A DNA stretch of 64,000 nt from Rheinheimera nanhaiensis E407-8 (lineage in GTDB: Bacteria; Pseudomonadota; Gammaproteobacteria; Enterobacterales; Alteromonadaceae), in assembly GCF_000296695.1 (NCBI RefSeq), contig NZ_BAFK01000004.1:171280-235279 (forward strand). The letters run 5' to 3'. The notes below the pieces were generated by a model. It worked only from the letters and a program-made list of their open reading frames with translations. It was not told the origin of the DNA and ran no database searches. Below, in pieces: positions 16,397-25,350 of the stretch. Position numbers and translations under genes: made by a program. Numbering within the stretch: the stretch's first letter is position 1; each line of letters begins with the position of its first letter.

Positions 16397-18652
16397 ATGA
16401 AAAGACCGATGTTTAAAGCTAAGGCTGTGGCCACCATGGTAAGCATGCTCTTACTGTCTGGCAGCGCCTTTGCTGATAATCCACAAATGACCAAACCGGC
16501 CGGCGCCAAAGGCCAGGGCAGCACGCAAATCGGTGTCGCCCGCAATAACCAGTTCTGGTGGCCGGATCAACTGGATTTATCACCTCTGCGCGACCATGAC
16601 GCGCGCTCTAATCCCTACGGTGCCAACTTTAATTATGCTGAGGCCTTTAGCAAACTGAATTTGGCGGCGGTTAAAAAAGACATTGATACGCTGTTAACGC
16701 AATCGCAAGACTGGTGGCCGGCCGACTTTGGCAACTATGGCCCGTTCTTTATCCGTATGACCTGGCACAGCGCCGGTACTTACCGCACGCTGGATGGCCG
16801 TGGCGGTGCAGACGGTGGCCAGCAGCGCTTTGACCCGCTAAACAGCTGGCCGGATAACGGTAATCTGGATAAAGCCCGCCGCTTATTGTGGCCCATTAAA
16901 CAAAAATACGGTGAAGCCTTATCCTGGGCTGATTTAATGGTGCTGGCCGGTAACGTGGCGCTGGAAAACATGGGTTTTCAAACCTATGGCTTTGCCGGTG
17001 GCCGTGCCGATGACTGGGAACCCGATGTGGTGTACTGGGGGCCGGAAGTTGAGATGCTGGCCAGTGACCGCGAAGATGCTGACGGCAAACTGCAGCGCCC
17101 GCTGGGTGCGACCCACATGGGTCTGATTTATGTTAACCCGGAGGGGCCGAAAGGCGTGCCGGATCCGGTCGGTTCAGCCAAGAACATCCGTGTCGCCTTT
17201 GGCCGTATGGCGATGAACGACGAGGAAACCGTGGCGCTGATCGCTGGCGGCCACACCTTCGGTAAAATGCACGGCGCGCACAAACCAGCAGACTGCATGG
17301 GCGCAGAGCCAGGTGCAGCATCTATAGAAGAGCAAGGACTGGGCTGGAAAAATAAATGCGGCAAAGGCCATTCTGAAGATACCATTACCAGTGGTTTAGA
17401 AGGTGCCTGGACACAGGCCCCGACCCGTTGGACCACGCTGTACTTAAGCAACCTGCTGAACTTTGACTGGAAACAAACGCGCAGCCCGGCCGGCGCGATT
17501 CAGTGGATCCCCACGGACGAGTCGCTGCATACCGTGGTACCTGACGCGCATGTTAAAGGTAAATTGAACCCGCCGGTGATGACCACCGCAGATCTGGCGC
17601 TGAAGTTTGACCCTGAGTATCGCAAAATTGCCGAGCGCTTTCTGGCAAACCCGGAAGAATACCGCTTAGCCTTTGCTAAAGCCTGGTACAAGCTGACGCA
17701 CCGCGATATGGGGCCACCACGTAACTTTATCGGTGCCGAGGTACCCAAAGAGGTGCTAATTTGGCAAGACCCGATTGATGAGAAAACCCAGTCGACCATC
17801 AATAACAGCGATGTTAAATCACTTAAAGCCAGTATTATGAAAACCGGCCTGACAGTGCCAGAGCTGGTGCGGGTGGCCTGGGCTTCAGCGGCCAGTTACC
17901 GTGACTCAGACATGCGTGGCGGTGCCAACGGTGCCCGTATTGCGCTGGCGCCACAAAAAGACTGGGCGGTAAACAATCCGGCGGAAACCGCCAAAGTACT
18001 GGCTGCCCTTGGCAAAGTACAGAGTGATTTCAACAAAGGCCGTCGTAAAGTGTCACTGGCAGATCTGATTGTACTAGGTGGTGCCGCTGCGATTGAAAAA
18101 GCTGCTAAAGACGCAGGCTACAATGTTACTGTGCCCTTTACACCAGGTCGTGGTGATGCGACGCAGGAGATGACCGATGTGGAGTCATTTGACTTACTGG
18201 AGCTGACCGCAGATGGGTTCAGAAACTACTTTGACGCGAAAAACAGCTACCGTTCGCCAACCGAAATGCTGATCGATAAAGCCGACCAGCTGGATTTATC
18301 GGTGCCGGAAATGACGGTGTTAGTCGGCGGTATGCGTGCGCTGGATGCAAACTTCCAGGGCGCTAAGCATGGGGTATTTACCAGCAAGCCTGGCACCTTA
18401 AACAACGATTTCTTCGTTAACCTGCTGGACATGTCCACCGTGTGGAAAAAAGCAGCTGACGAAGGTGTTTACGAAGGCTTTGATCGCAAAACCGGCGCGA
18501 AAAAGTGGTCAGCAACCTCAGTCGATCTGATCTTTGGTTCTAACTCTGAACTAAGAGCCATTGCTGAGGTGTACGCTTATGACACATCGAAACAGAAGTT
18601 TGTCGATGATTTCGTCAAAGCCTGGGTTAAGGTGATGAACCTGGATCGTTAA
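16397..18652 (+). CDS. katG: Catalase-peroxidase KatG with signal peptide (periplasmic type)
   Basis: A 751-residue bifunctional haem catalase/peroxidase that destroys hydrogen peroxide. The active-site triad R120-W123-H124 sits in [13 protein letters not shown]. The Trp-Tyr-Met adduct residues line up as W123, Y245 and M271, and the proximal haem ligand is H286 in [12 protein letters not shown]. The C-terminal non-haem repeat is complete. Unlike cytoplasmic E. coli KatG, the start [20 protein letters not shown] followed by SGSAFADN is a clear signal peptide, so the enzyme should act in the periplasm, as KatP-type enzymes do. A ribosome site AAGGAAG precedes ATG 16397. I could not find a convincing OxyR site upstream. 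Confidence 0.95.
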   Translation: MKRPMFKAKAVATMVSMLLLSGSAFADNPQMTKPAGAKGQGSTQIGVARNNQFWWPDQLDLSPLRDHDARSNPYGANFNYAEAFSKLNLAAVKKDIDTLLTQSQDWWPADFGNYGPFFIRMTWHSAGTYRTLDGRGGADGGQQRFDPLNSWPDNGNLDKARRLLWPIKQKYGEALSWADLMVLAGNVALENMGFQTYGFAGGRADDWEPDVVYWGPEVEMLASDREDADGKLQRPLGATHMGLIYVNPEGPKGVPDPVGSAKNIRVAFGRMAMNDEETVALIAGGHTFGKMHGAHKPADCMGAEPGAASIEEQGLGWKNKCGKGHSEDTITSGLEGAWTQAPTRWTTLYLSNLLNFDWKQTRSPAGAIQWIPTDESLHTVVPDAHVKGKLNPPVMTTADLALKFDPEYRKIAERFLANPEEYRLAFAKAWYKLTHRDMGPPRNFIGAEVPKEVLIWQDPIDEKTQSTINNSDVKSLKASIMKTGLTVPELVRVAWASAASYRDSDMRGGANGARIALAPQKDWAVNNPAETAKVLAALGKVQSDFNKGRRKVSLADLIVLGGAAAIEKAAKDAGYNVTVPFTPGRGDATQEMTDVESFDLLELTADGFRNYFDAKNSYRSPTEMLIDKADQLDLSVPEMTVLVGGMRALDANFQGAKHGVFTSKPGTLNNDFFVNLLDMSTVWKKAADEGVYEGFDRKTGAKKWSATSVDLIFGSNSELRAIAEVYAYDTSKQKFVDDFVKAWVKVMNLDR

Positions 18653-18676
18653 TTGATTCGCTAAATTAACGCGTAG

Positions 18677-18712
18677 AAAAAGCGCTGCCCTAACCGGCAG
18701 CGCTTTTATTTT
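18677..18712. terminator. Bidirectional terminator after katG
   Basis: AAAAGCGCTGCC (18677-18688) pairs with GGCAGCGCTTTT (18696-18707) with a 7-nt loop and a T-rich tail. It lies between the convergent katG and chalcone-isomerase-like genes. Confidence 0.85.
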
Positions 18713-18737
18713 GCTTATAAACTCAGCGGCGAGCCGG

Positions 18738-19238
18738 CTAATTAGCCGCTGTTAACTCACGGCGTAACTTGGGCGCACTGGTATCGGGGTGTAACCAGAT
18801 ATCAAAAAACGCCGCGCCAAAAGCCGTGTCTTCTAAAACGCCGGTCTCTGTGCCATTAAAATAAAACTGTACCCGGCCATCTTCCAGTAACAGCGCTGCC
18901 AGCTTGTCGCCTTTTTTCACGTCCTGCCACAGGTTTTGTAACTGTGCTGCCCACTGTTGCTGCTGCTCGGCGCTGCTGTGGCCGAGCTTTTTCCACTCAT
19001 CAACGGTGGCATCAATAAATTGCTGCCGGCTAATGTCGCGTTTATAGGTGAGTTCTAGCAGCACCGGGCTACTTTGCTGATAATCGGCAAACTTGCCGTT
19101 GGCAGTCGCCAGACGCGCATCATACAACTGCCAGAATAAATAGCGGTACGAGCCCTCTCCTACCGTTTTCAGCTCAGGCATCGCCTTGGTATTAAATGCC
19201 AGTACGGCGGCAAGTAACATGCTAGCTGGCTTTAACAT
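18738..19238 (-). CDS. Chalcone-isomerase-like exported protein
   Basis: A 166-residue protein with a signal peptide (MLKPASMLLAAVLAFNTKA). The mature part matches the bacterial chalcone-isomerase-like family: VGEGSYRYLFWQLYDARL, LLELTYKRDISRQQFIDATVDEWKKLG and DTAFGAAFFDIWLHPDT. Bacterial members are not shown to isomerise chalcones and probably bind fatty acids or related lipids. It is the last gene of a tightly overlapping operon behind DUF2878 (17-base overlap). Confidence 0.8.
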   Translation of the reverse strand: MLKPASMLLAAVLAFNTKAMPELKTVGEGSYRYLFWQLYDARLATANGKFADYQQSSPVLLELTYKRDISRQQFIDATVDEWKKLGHSSAEQQQQWAAQLQNLWQDVKKGDKLAALLLEDGRVQFYFNGTETGVLEDTAFGAAFFDIWLHPDTSAPKLRRELTAAN

Positions 19239-19722
19239 AAAACCTCCTGCTTTGGCCCAGCGCTATGGCAAGCAGCGCCCAGGCAATGACCAACACTATG
19301 ACGGCATACAGCGGCGAGGGAAATTGCAGCACGCCGCCACTTAATGCTGCCCCGCCCCAATACGATAAAGGCCCACCACTGCCACCCAAGAGGGCAGCCA
19401 GCCAGGGTTTGGTGAGAAGCTTAGCCATAAACTCTACTGCCGCCAGAGCAAATACGCCCCACAACAACACAAACCACAGCGGTAAACTCGGGCTTGCGCT
19501 AAAGCTCAGCACACCGGCGGCAACCAGTGCACTATCAAGCGCCAGCCCGACCAGCATAATCAGCAGCACCGCCACCCGCTCCCGGCGGTTTAAACGCCAA
19601 AAACCGTATAGCCAGTACAGCAATACCGGCACCATGGCCAGGCTTTGCCAAAACACTAGCGCAAACCAGCACAGCTCAAAGCCAATCAGCGCCCGCCAGT
19701 TAAAGTTTTGGCCGCCACTCAT
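19222..19722 (-). CDS. DUF2878 family membrane protein
   Basis: A 166-residue protein with five to six hydrophobic segments and the DUF2878 look: an N-terminal NWRALIGFELCWFALVFW, LVGLALDSALVAAGVL, and KPWLAALLGGSGGPLSYWGGAAL. The function is unknown. It overlaps the SDR gene by four bases upstream and the chalcone-isomerase-like gene downstream, indicating translational coupling. Confidence 0.78.
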   Translation of the reverse strand: MSGGQNFNWRALIGFELCWFALVFWQSLAMVPVLLYWLYGFWRLNRRERVAVLLIMLVGLALDSALVAAGVLSFSASPSLPLWFVLLWGVFALAAVEFMAKLLTKPWLAALLGGSGGPLSYWGGAALSGGVLQFPSPLYAVIVLVIAWALLAIALGQSRRFYVKAS

Positions 19723-20459
19723 TGCTGTTTCATCCGCTGCGCCATTTTACTTCTCAGGTTATATGGCAGTAACGACAGTAGCTTTAAGGTGACACTTAAC
19801 CGGCGCGGGAAGCGGATCCGGCTCTGCCCGGCCTGTAATGCCCGGTAAATGCGCTCGGCCGCCTGTTCCACCGGTACTAAAAATGGCATGGCAAAATCAT
19901 TTTTTTGCGTCAATGGTGTATCAACAAAACCCGGTTCAATCAGGTGCACACTGATACCGCTGTCAGCTAAGTCTACCCGCAAACTATCGGCAAAATAACT
20001 GACCGCCGCTTTACTGGCGCCATAGGCCTCGGCGCGGGTAAAAGGAAAAAAGTGCGCCATTGAACTAACAATCGCCAGCTGTGGGCTAAGCGAGGCTTTG
20101 AGCAGAGGCATAAAAAATTTCGTTGCCGCCACCACGGCCTGAAAGTTAATGGCGAAGGTACGCTCAAAAGCGGCCAGATCCAGATTGGTCGCCTCGACAT
20201 ATTCGCAGGTGCCGGCATTTAACAGCAGCAAGTCCAGCACCACGCCAGCCTGTTGCAGCCGGGTAGCGGTATCCTGTATGGCGGCGGTGTCGGTCAGATC
20301 AAGCGGCAGCGCAATAATACCGGCACTTTTGGCCAAATCATCAAGCTTGTCTTTTGACCGGGCTGCGGCGTATACGATCCAGCCGTTAGCGGCATAATGT
20401 TGCGCCAGTTGGCGGCCGATGCCGGAGCTGGCACCGGTAATTAAACAGGTAGAAGTCAT
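19719..20459 (-). CDS. Short-chain dehydrogenase/reductase (SDR)
   Basis: A 246-residue classical SDR. The nucleotide-binding motif TGASSGIG (8-15) is near the N-terminus, NAG appears around residue 81, and the catalytic Ser, YGASK and Lys lie in the middle (SSMAHFFPFTRAEAYGASKAAV). A C-terminal segment RFPRRLSVTLKLLSLLPYNLRSKM may associate with membrane. It is first in the SDR-DUF2878-chalcone-isomerase-like operon. In many gammaproteobacteria these three sit with photolyase, DUF1365, amine oxidase and cyclopropane synthase genes; those are missing here. Confidence 0.85.
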   Translation of the reverse strand: MTSTCLITGASSGIGRQLAQHYAANGWIVYAAARSKDKLDDLAKSAGIIALPLDLTDTAAIQDTATRLQQAGVVLDLLLLNAGTCEYVEATNLDLAAFERTFAINFQAVVAATKFFMPLLKASLSPQLAIVSSMAHFFPFTRAEAYGASKAAVSYFADSLRVDLADSGISVHLIEPGFVDTPLTQKNDFAMPFLVPVEQAAERIYRALQAGQSRIRFPRRLSVTLKLLSLLPYNLRSKMAQRMKQQ

Positions 20460-20520
20460 AACAGTTCCAGAATGTGGCTTTGCTGTTAAGACTACGGTAG
20501 CGCAACTAAGTTGGATTTAC

Positions 20521-20826
20521 TTAAGCGTAAAGATCGACCCCCAACAGCGCCTGCACTTCGCTGCGCCGCTGCTCGTTGGCCTGGCTTTGGTAGGCATCTA
20601 TGGCTTGCTGGCTGCGTTTGTCGCTGCTGGCGGAGAAACTGCTTTGCTGACGACGCTCATCATCCAGCCGGTTAATCACATCAGCACTGGCTTTTACGCC
20701 ACGGCCTTGTGGCAGTTCGGTGCGTTGTTCATCACGCTGTAGCTGGACACGGCGTGGCTCAGCACCGTTAAATACGGTACTGATACTTTGTGTCGCATTG
20801 CTGGCAGCATTAATATTCAGCGTCAT
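20521..20826 (-). CDS. Conserved-looking hypothetical protein
   Basis: A 101-residue, highly polar protein. It begins MTLNINAASNATQSISTVFNG, has an Arg/Gln/Asp-rich middle (RRVQLQRDEQRTELPQG; DVINRLDDERRQQSS), and ends AIDAYQSQANEQRRSEVQALLGVDLYA. There is no membrane segment or signal peptide. The C-terminal helix ending VDLYA resembles small Alteromonadales proteins of unknown function. It lies downstream of yoaA-tsaB on the same strand, separated from tsaB by a palindromic repeat. Confidence 0.6.
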   Translation of the reverse strand: MTLNINAASNATQSISTVFNGAEPRRVQLQRDEQRTELPQGRGVKASADVINRLDDERRQQSSFSASSDKRSQQAIDAYQSQANEQRRSEVQALLGVDLYA

Positions 20827-20920
20827 AGTACAAAACCCAGACAGACATAGCGCTAATTATAGCCAGCGCCGCCAACAAACCAAGCATTTTTACATTTCAG
20901 ATAGCCAAACTAATTGACGA

Positions 20921-21020
20921 TGCAGCAAGGCGGCAAGTTAACTCGTCCCCATGAGCATAGTTATCTATGTGATTGGGGCGAGTTAATGCAGCCAACACCG
21001 CTGCAGCTTCAAGTAGGACG
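20921..21020. repeat. Large palindromic repeat overlapping the tsaB 3' end
   Basis: A nested hairpin. The perfect stem TTAACTCG/CGAGTTAA (20938-20945 / 20979-20986) continues as CCCCA/TGGGG (20947-20951 / 20974-20978) and CATAG/CTATG (20956-20960 / 20965-20969). An outer TGCAGC/GCTGCA pair lies at 20921-20926 / 21000-21005. The right edge enters tsaB and encodes its last few codons. It resembles dispersed intergenic repeats that I recall from Shewanella and Alteromonas genomes; that memory needs a search. Confidence 0.75.
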
Positions 21021-21722
21021 GCTATCTCGGCCAGGCAGTTTTTGCCAGGTTACCTCATCGCGCACATACACCGGCTCGGCCAGCTCAGCAGCAACAAACT
21101 GCCCGGCCGCCAATGCCGGCAACGCCAGCGTCAGCATATCCTGCGCCGATGGGTATAAAATATCGGCAGCAATAATGGCCTGCTGTTTTGCCCGTAACAC
21201 ATCAGCATAAGTTTGCCAGCCGGTGCCTACAGCATAGACGTCGCCGTTCAGGTTAAAGGCGCTGAGCGTTTCCGGCTTTGCCGCTAACTCTTCAGTTTCA
21301 GCCTGCATCAGGCCATTTTGCAACGCAAAGCGGCCGATATACACCTCAGCCATGCGCGCATCAATTGCTGCTATTACCTGAGTGGCGCCGTGTAACTTGT
21401 GGGCTGCCTGTGCCATTGCCGCCAGAGTTGAGATACCATACACCGGTAAGTCAGCACCAAAAGCCAAACCCTGGGTTACCCCTACGCCAATACGCACACC
21501 GGTAAAACTGCCGGGGCCGCGGCCAAACACTATACCATCGAGTTGATTCAGGCTAAGCCCGGCCTGGTTTAACAGCTGCTGCACCATCGGCAAAATACGT
21601 TTGCTGTGCTGCTGTGGGCACACTTCATCCAGCGTCAACAGCTCGCTGCCGTATTGCAGCGCAACCGAGCAGGCTTCGGTAGAAGTATCAAGGGCCAGTA
21701 ATTTTATCTTGGCTGTGCTCAA
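21009..21722 (-). CDS. tsaB: tRNA threonylcarbamoyladenosine biosynthesis protein TsaB
   Basis: A 237-residue ASKHA-fold partner of TsaD and TsaE in making t6A37 of ANN-decoding tRNAs. It opens with LLALDTSTEACSVAL and contains GRGPGSFTGVRIG and GAATQVIAAIDARMAEVY-like segments typical of TsaB. The start is TTG at 21722, two bases from the yoaA stop and with AGGA eight bases upstream; no ATG precedes the conserved strand. The last residues (DSRPT) come from the adjacent palindromic repeat. The yoaA-tsaB order is as in E. coli. Confidence 0.92.
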   Translation of the reverse strand: MSTAKIKLLALDTSTEACSVALQYGSELLTLDEVCPQQHSKRILPMVQQLLNQAGLSLNQLDGIVFGRGPGSFTGVRIGVGVTQGLAFGADLPVYGISTLAAMAQAAHKLHGATQVIAAIDARMAEVYIGRFALQNGLMQAETEELAAKPETLSAFNLNGDVYAVGTGWQTYADVLRAKQQAIIAADILYPSAQDMLTLALPALAAGQFVAAELAEPVYVRDEVTWQKLPGRDSRPT

Positions 21723-21723
21723 C

Positions 21724-23649
21724 TTAATTATCCTGTTTTATTTGCTGTAAAAACTGTACCGCCTGCTCCAGCGAGCGGGTGCGGCGCATTGGCGGCAGGC
21801 TGGTTAAAAATACTTCGCCATAGGGCTTAGTGACCAGGCGATTATCGCAGATCACCATGACACCACGATCGGTCACATCACGAATAAGGCGGCCAACACC
21901 CTGTTTTAAGGTGATTACCGCCTGTGGCAGTTGCACCGCCGCGAACGGATCTTCTCCGCGCAGCGCGCAATCTTCACTGCGCGCCTGTAACAATGGCTCG
22001 TCAGGCGAGGCAAACGGCAGTTTATCAATAATCACGCAGCTTAGCGTATCACCACGTACATCTACGCCTTCCCAAAAACTGCCGGTGCCCAAAAGCACGG
22101 CATTATCCAGTTTAACAAACTGTTCTAATAACAAACGTTTACCGCTGCTACCCTGCACCAGTACCGGCTGGCGCACTAAGTCTGGCAGTTGCTGTGCCAC
22201 TAACTGCAACATACGATGGCTGGTAAATAAGAAGAAACAACGGCCGTTATTGGCTTCAATCAGCCGCACCGCAATGTGTAATAACTGCTTTGCCATGCCT
22301 TGTTCATGCGGTTCGCTTAAATAGCGCGGCACACACAACAGCGCCTGCTCGGCATAGTTAAACGGGCTTTCCAATAGCAGGGTTTTGGCATTATTCAGCC
22401 CCATTTGCGCGGTGTAGTGGCTAAAGCCGTTATTTACCGACAAGGTAGCCGAGGTAAACACCCAGCTGCGTTCATTCTCAGCCACAATGGCACTGAATTT
22501 ATCAGCGATACTCAGCGGCGTTAGATGCAAACTGACATGCAGCCGGCTGGTTTCAAACCATAAACTGACGCCCGTTTGCTGCATATCGGTCAGCTTTTGC
22601 AGCCGTGCTTTGCCAAGCGCCAGCCGCTCAAAGGCATTATCAATCAGATCAGAGCGCCCCAGGCTGCTTTTCATCACCAGATACAGCATATCAATAGCTT
22701 CAACCACCCGGTTTAGCGCCTGCTGCATCTCTGGCTTTTGATATTGCTCGCGCCAGTTACCGCGCGCGGGCTCGCTGCTAAACTGCAAGCGCCAGTCTTT
22801 TATCAGCTGCGCGACTTTATCGGCCGTTTTAGCCAGCTGCGGATGGTCACGCAGCTCGGTTTTACAAGCCACATCAATATCGCGGCACAGCTCCAGCAAG
22901 ATACGGCTGGAGATATTCTCGCCAAAATAATCACTGGCAATATCGGGCAGCTGATGGGCTTCGTCGAAAATAATCACATCCATTTGCGGCAATAATTCGC
23001 CAAAGCCGGTGTCTTTTAGCGCTAAATCGGCAAAGAATAAATGGTGATTCACCACCACCAAATCCGCTGCCTGGGCTTTTTTGCGCGCTTTTAATAAATG
23101 GCAGTCTTCGTATACCGGGCAATCTTTGCCCAGGCAGTTGTCGGTGGTACTGGTAACATAAGGCAGGGCTTTGGAGTCTTCGCTGATATAGCTTAGCTCA
23201 CCAATATCACCGCTTTGGGTTTCGGCCGCCCATTTTTTGATCAGGCTTAAATCCTGGATCAACTGGTCGTCCTGCAGCGGCACATGGTTGTAGTGCTGCT
23301 CTAAGCGAAAAATACACAAATAATTGCTGCGGCCTTTTAGCAGCGCCAATTGCAACGGGCTGGCTAAAGCTTTAACTACCTTGGGTAAGTCACGAAAATA
23401 CAGCTGCTCCTGCAGGTTTTTGGTACCGGTGGATAACACCACTTTTTTCCCGCTAAGCAGCGCCGGTACTAAATAAGCATAGGTTTTGCCGGTACCGGTA
23501 CCGGCCTCCACCACCAGACTGCCTGGCGTGTCTATTACCTCAGCCACTGCCTGCGCCATTTGCAGCTGCGCCTCGCGGGCGTTAAAGCCAGCGATATGCG
23601 CAGATAAGGCGCCGCCTGGCGCAAAAGCACTGGCAACTTGCTTACGCAT
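21724..23649 (-). CDS. yoaA: DinG-family iron-sulfur DNA helicase YoaA
   Basis: A 641-residue XPD/DinG-like superfamily-2 helicase acting in DNA repair; in E. coli YoaA works with the HolC clamp-loader subunit at stalled forks. The Walker A is EAGTGTGKT (48-56), the DEAH box is in IIFDEAHQLPD, and the four cluster cysteines are C112, C172, C177 and C183. Helicase C-terminal motifs TGSFWEGVDVRGD and QGVGRLIRD are present. It is the first gene of the yoaA-tsaB operon. Confidence 0.93.
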   Translation of the reverse strand: MRKQVASAFAPGGALSAHIAGFNAREAQLQMAQAVAEVIDTPGSLVVEAGTGTGKTYAYLVPALLSGKKVVLSTGTKNLQEQLYFRDLPKVVKALASPLQLALLKGRSNYLCIFRLEQHYNHVPLQDDQLIQDLSLIKKWAAETQSGDIGELSYISEDSKALPYVTSTTDNCLGKDCPVYEDCHLLKARKKAQAADLVVVNHHLFFADLALKDTGFGELLPQMDVIIFDEAHQLPDIASDYFGENISSRILLELCRDIDVACKTELRDHPQLAKTADKVAQLIKDWRLQFSSEPARGNWREQYQKPEMQQALNRVVEAIDMLYLVMKSSLGRSDLIDNAFERLALGKARLQKLTDMQQTGVSLWFETSRLHVSLHLTPLSIADKFSAIVAENERSWVFTSATLSVNNGFSHYTAQMGLNNAKTLLLESPFNYAEQALLCVPRYLSEPHEQGMAKQLLHIAVRLIEANNGRCFFLFTSHRMLQLVAQQLPDLVRQPVLVQGSSGKRLLLEQFVKLDNAVLLGTGSFWEGVDVRGDTLSCVIIDKLPFASPDEPLLQARSEDCALRGEDPFAAVQLPQAVITLKQGVGRLIRDVTDRGVMVICDNRLVTKPYGEVFLTSLPPMRRTRSLEQAVQFLQQIKQDN

Positions 23650-23737
23650 AATGACTCAGAGTGTGGCAGAAGGTGAACAGCACAACGCAAACCAATAGAA
23701 AAATAAGGCGGCTATTATGCCTGATTAGCCGGCAAAT

Positions 23738-23989
23738 TCAGACAAAAATATCCAGGTGGCCGTCTTTATCAACGTGTTGCTCATCTTCCGGCGTGGTATA
23801 GGGCGCTTCGGGATAGTCTTGTTGGCGGCGATCGCCTCTACGCGCCGGTCTGGTCAGGATCAGATACTTCTGTTCATGCGGCTTGATGGGCGTCAGACGC
23901 GCATCCTTAAACACCGGTACCACCTGCTTCGGATCAGGCTCGACCGGTGTACCGGGTACACGCTGTACAAAGGGCATAAAAGCGTCCAT
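23738..23989 (-). CDS. Small hypothetical protein
   Basis: An 83-residue, proline- and charge-rich soluble protein: MDAFMPFVQRVPGTPVEPD, then HEQKYLILTRPARRGDRRQ and a final acidic tail (PEDEQHVDKDGHLDIFV). A good ribosome site (AAGGAG) stands six bases before the ATG, which supports it as real. I do not recognise a domain. It sits between yoaA and the his leader region and is transcribed away from his. Confidence 0.6.
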   Translation of the reverse strand: MDAFMPFVQRVPGTPVEPDPKQVVPVFKDARLTPIKPHEQKYLILTRPARRGDRRQQDYPEAPYTTPEDEQHVDKDGHLDIFV

Positions 23990-24218
23990 TCGCTTCTCCT
24001 TAACGCCATTTCCCCGTTATCGGCAATGCCGGGCCAAACTTAAATCAACACGCATTGACTATACAACCTGAGCATTTTTTCAGCACAAAGTTCAGTATCC
24101 GGCATACTAAGCACAGCTATTATTTTTTCGCCAGACAGGAGAAAAACCACATTTACTATAATAATCAAAGCATTAACAAAAGCATCTGTATAGCCAGTAA
24201 ACAAAAACCGGCTTGCAC

Positions 24219-24248
24219 TTAACAGCAGATACAGGTAACTTGTATAGC
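24219..24248 (+). promoter_or_regulatory. Candidate sigma-70 promoter of the his operon
   Basis: TTAACA (24219-24224) and TATAGC (24243-24248) are separated by 18 bases and would start transcription about 20 bases before the leader peptide ATG. The match is moderate; it is the best-placed pair upstream of hisL. Confidence 0.35.
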
Positions 24249-24272
24249 AACTTAACCAGCAAAACCCAAAGT

Positions 24273-24311
24273 ATGAATACTGTAACTGTACTGCATCATC
24301 ATAGCGACTAG
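24273..24311 (+). CDS. hisL: His operon leader peptide HisL
   Basis: A 12-codon frame encoding MNTVTVLHHHSD with three consecutive CAT histidine codons, placed about 60 bases before an attenuator hairpin and 129 bases before hisG. This is the classical sensor of charged tRNA(His): stalling at the His run changes the folding of the following RNA. Three His codons are fewer than the seven in E. coli. Confidence 0.88.
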   Translation: MNTVTVLHHHSD

Positions 24312-24400
24312 CCGTCCGATTACTTCGGAGGGCTAATTTCTGGCGCTCCGGTGGTACAGCAATATAACAACCCCGAGCCCAGGCCCGGGGTTTTTGTTTA
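24309..24400 (+). promoter_or_regulatory. Histidine attenuator (pause hairpin, antiterminator, terminator)
   Basis: Right after the leader stop, GCC-TCCGA and TCGGA-GGC segments around 24311-24334 can form a pause hairpin. CCCCGAGCC and GGCCCGGGG-like arms (24371-24390) followed by TTTTTG form the terminator. GGGCT at 24330-24334 can instead pair with AGCCC at 24376-24380, disrupting the terminator. CTGTAC in the leader (24286-24291) is also complementary to GTACAG (24354-24359). This gives the mutually exclusive foldings expected of an attenuator. Confidence 0.8.
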
Positions 24401-24439
24401 TTCGTATTACACTTTTTAATTATCGTCACGGAGACCAGT

Positions 24440-25348
24440 ATGAGTCCGGCAACTGAATCTAAACGTTTACGCATCGCTATGCAGAAATCCGGCCGTTTAT
24501 CGGTCGACTCCCAAGCTCTGCTGACCAGCTGCGGCTTAAAAATCAACCTGCGCGAACAGCGGCTGATCGCCCATGTCGAAAATATGGATATTGATATCCT
24601 GCGCGTACGGGATGACGATATCCCCGGCCTGGTGATGGACGGCGTTTGTGATTTAGGCATCGTCGGTGAAAACGTGCTGGAAGAAGAATCACTACAGCGC
24701 AAACTGGACAACGACAGCTTTGATTACACCGTATTAAAACGGCTCGATTTTGGCGGCTGCCGCTTATCTATTGCCGTACCGCAGGAAGAAAACTACACAG
24801 GTAGTGCCTCCCTGGAAGGTAAAACCATCGCCACCACTTACCCGCGCTTGCTCGGCCGCTATTTAAAGCAGCAAGGCGTAAATGCCCGCATTGTCAATTT
24901 AAAAGGCTCGGTAGAAGTTGCGCCGCGCGCAGGTTTAGCCGATGCCATCTGCGATTTAGTCTCTACCGGCGCCACACTGGAAGCCAATGGCTTAAAAGAA
25001 GTGGAAGTGATTTACCGCAGCAAGGCAGTGCTTATTCAGCGCAAAGACTTAAGCGACGAGCGCCAGCTAAAGCTGATTAACAAGCTGATGCCGCGCATCA
25101 ACGGCGTCATGCAGGCCAATGAAAGTAAATACATTATGCTGCACGCGCCGCGCGCCCGCCTTGCTGAAGTGATTGCGCTGCTACCAGGTGCAGAGAACCC
25201 GACCATGCTGCCGCTGGCCGGCAACGATGAGATGGTGGCCATTCACGTGGTGAGCAGTGAAACGCTGTTTTGGGAAACCATGGAGCAGTTAAAAGCGCTG
25301 GGCGCCAGCTCGATTTTAGTGCTGCCAATTGAAAAGATGATGGAGTAG
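24440..25348 (+). CDS. hisG: ATP phosphoribosyltransferase HisG (long form)
   Basis: First enzyme of histidine synthesis: joins ATP and PRPP. The 302-residue length is the long, self-sufficient form with a C-terminal ACT-like regulatory domain (about 225-300, [16 protein letters not shown]) that mediates histidine feedback, so no HisZ is needed. Catalytic-region motifs include [26 protein letters not shown] and [14 protein letters not shown]. Ribosome site CGGAG precedes the ATG. It leads the hisGDCBHAFI operon behind the attenuator. Confidence 0.95.
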   Translation: MSPATESKRLRIAMQKSGRLSVDSQALLTSCGLKINLREQRLIAHVENMDIDILRVRDDDIPGLVMDGVCDLGIVGENVLEEESLQRKLDNDSFDYTVLKRLDFGGCRLSIAVPQEENYTGSASLEGKTIATTYPRLLGRYLKQQGVNARIVNLKGSVEVAPRAGLADAICDLVSTGATLEANGLKEVEVIYRSKAVLIQRKDLSDERQLKLINKLMPRINGVMQANESKYIMLHAPRARLAEVIALLPGAENPTMLPLAGNDEMVAIHVVSSETLFWETMEQLKALGASSILVLPIEKMME

Positions 25349-25350
25349 CC

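Noticed and set aside
20914..21210. 98-codon plus-strand frame in the palindromic repeat near tsaB
   Set aside because: Created by repeat sequence and the antisense of tsaB.
24040..24711. Long minus-strand open frame (223 codons) covering the his leader and hisG start
   Set aside because: It is antisense to the well-supported leader peptide, attenuator and hisG; the product has no recognisable features, and its composition reflects the opposite frame.
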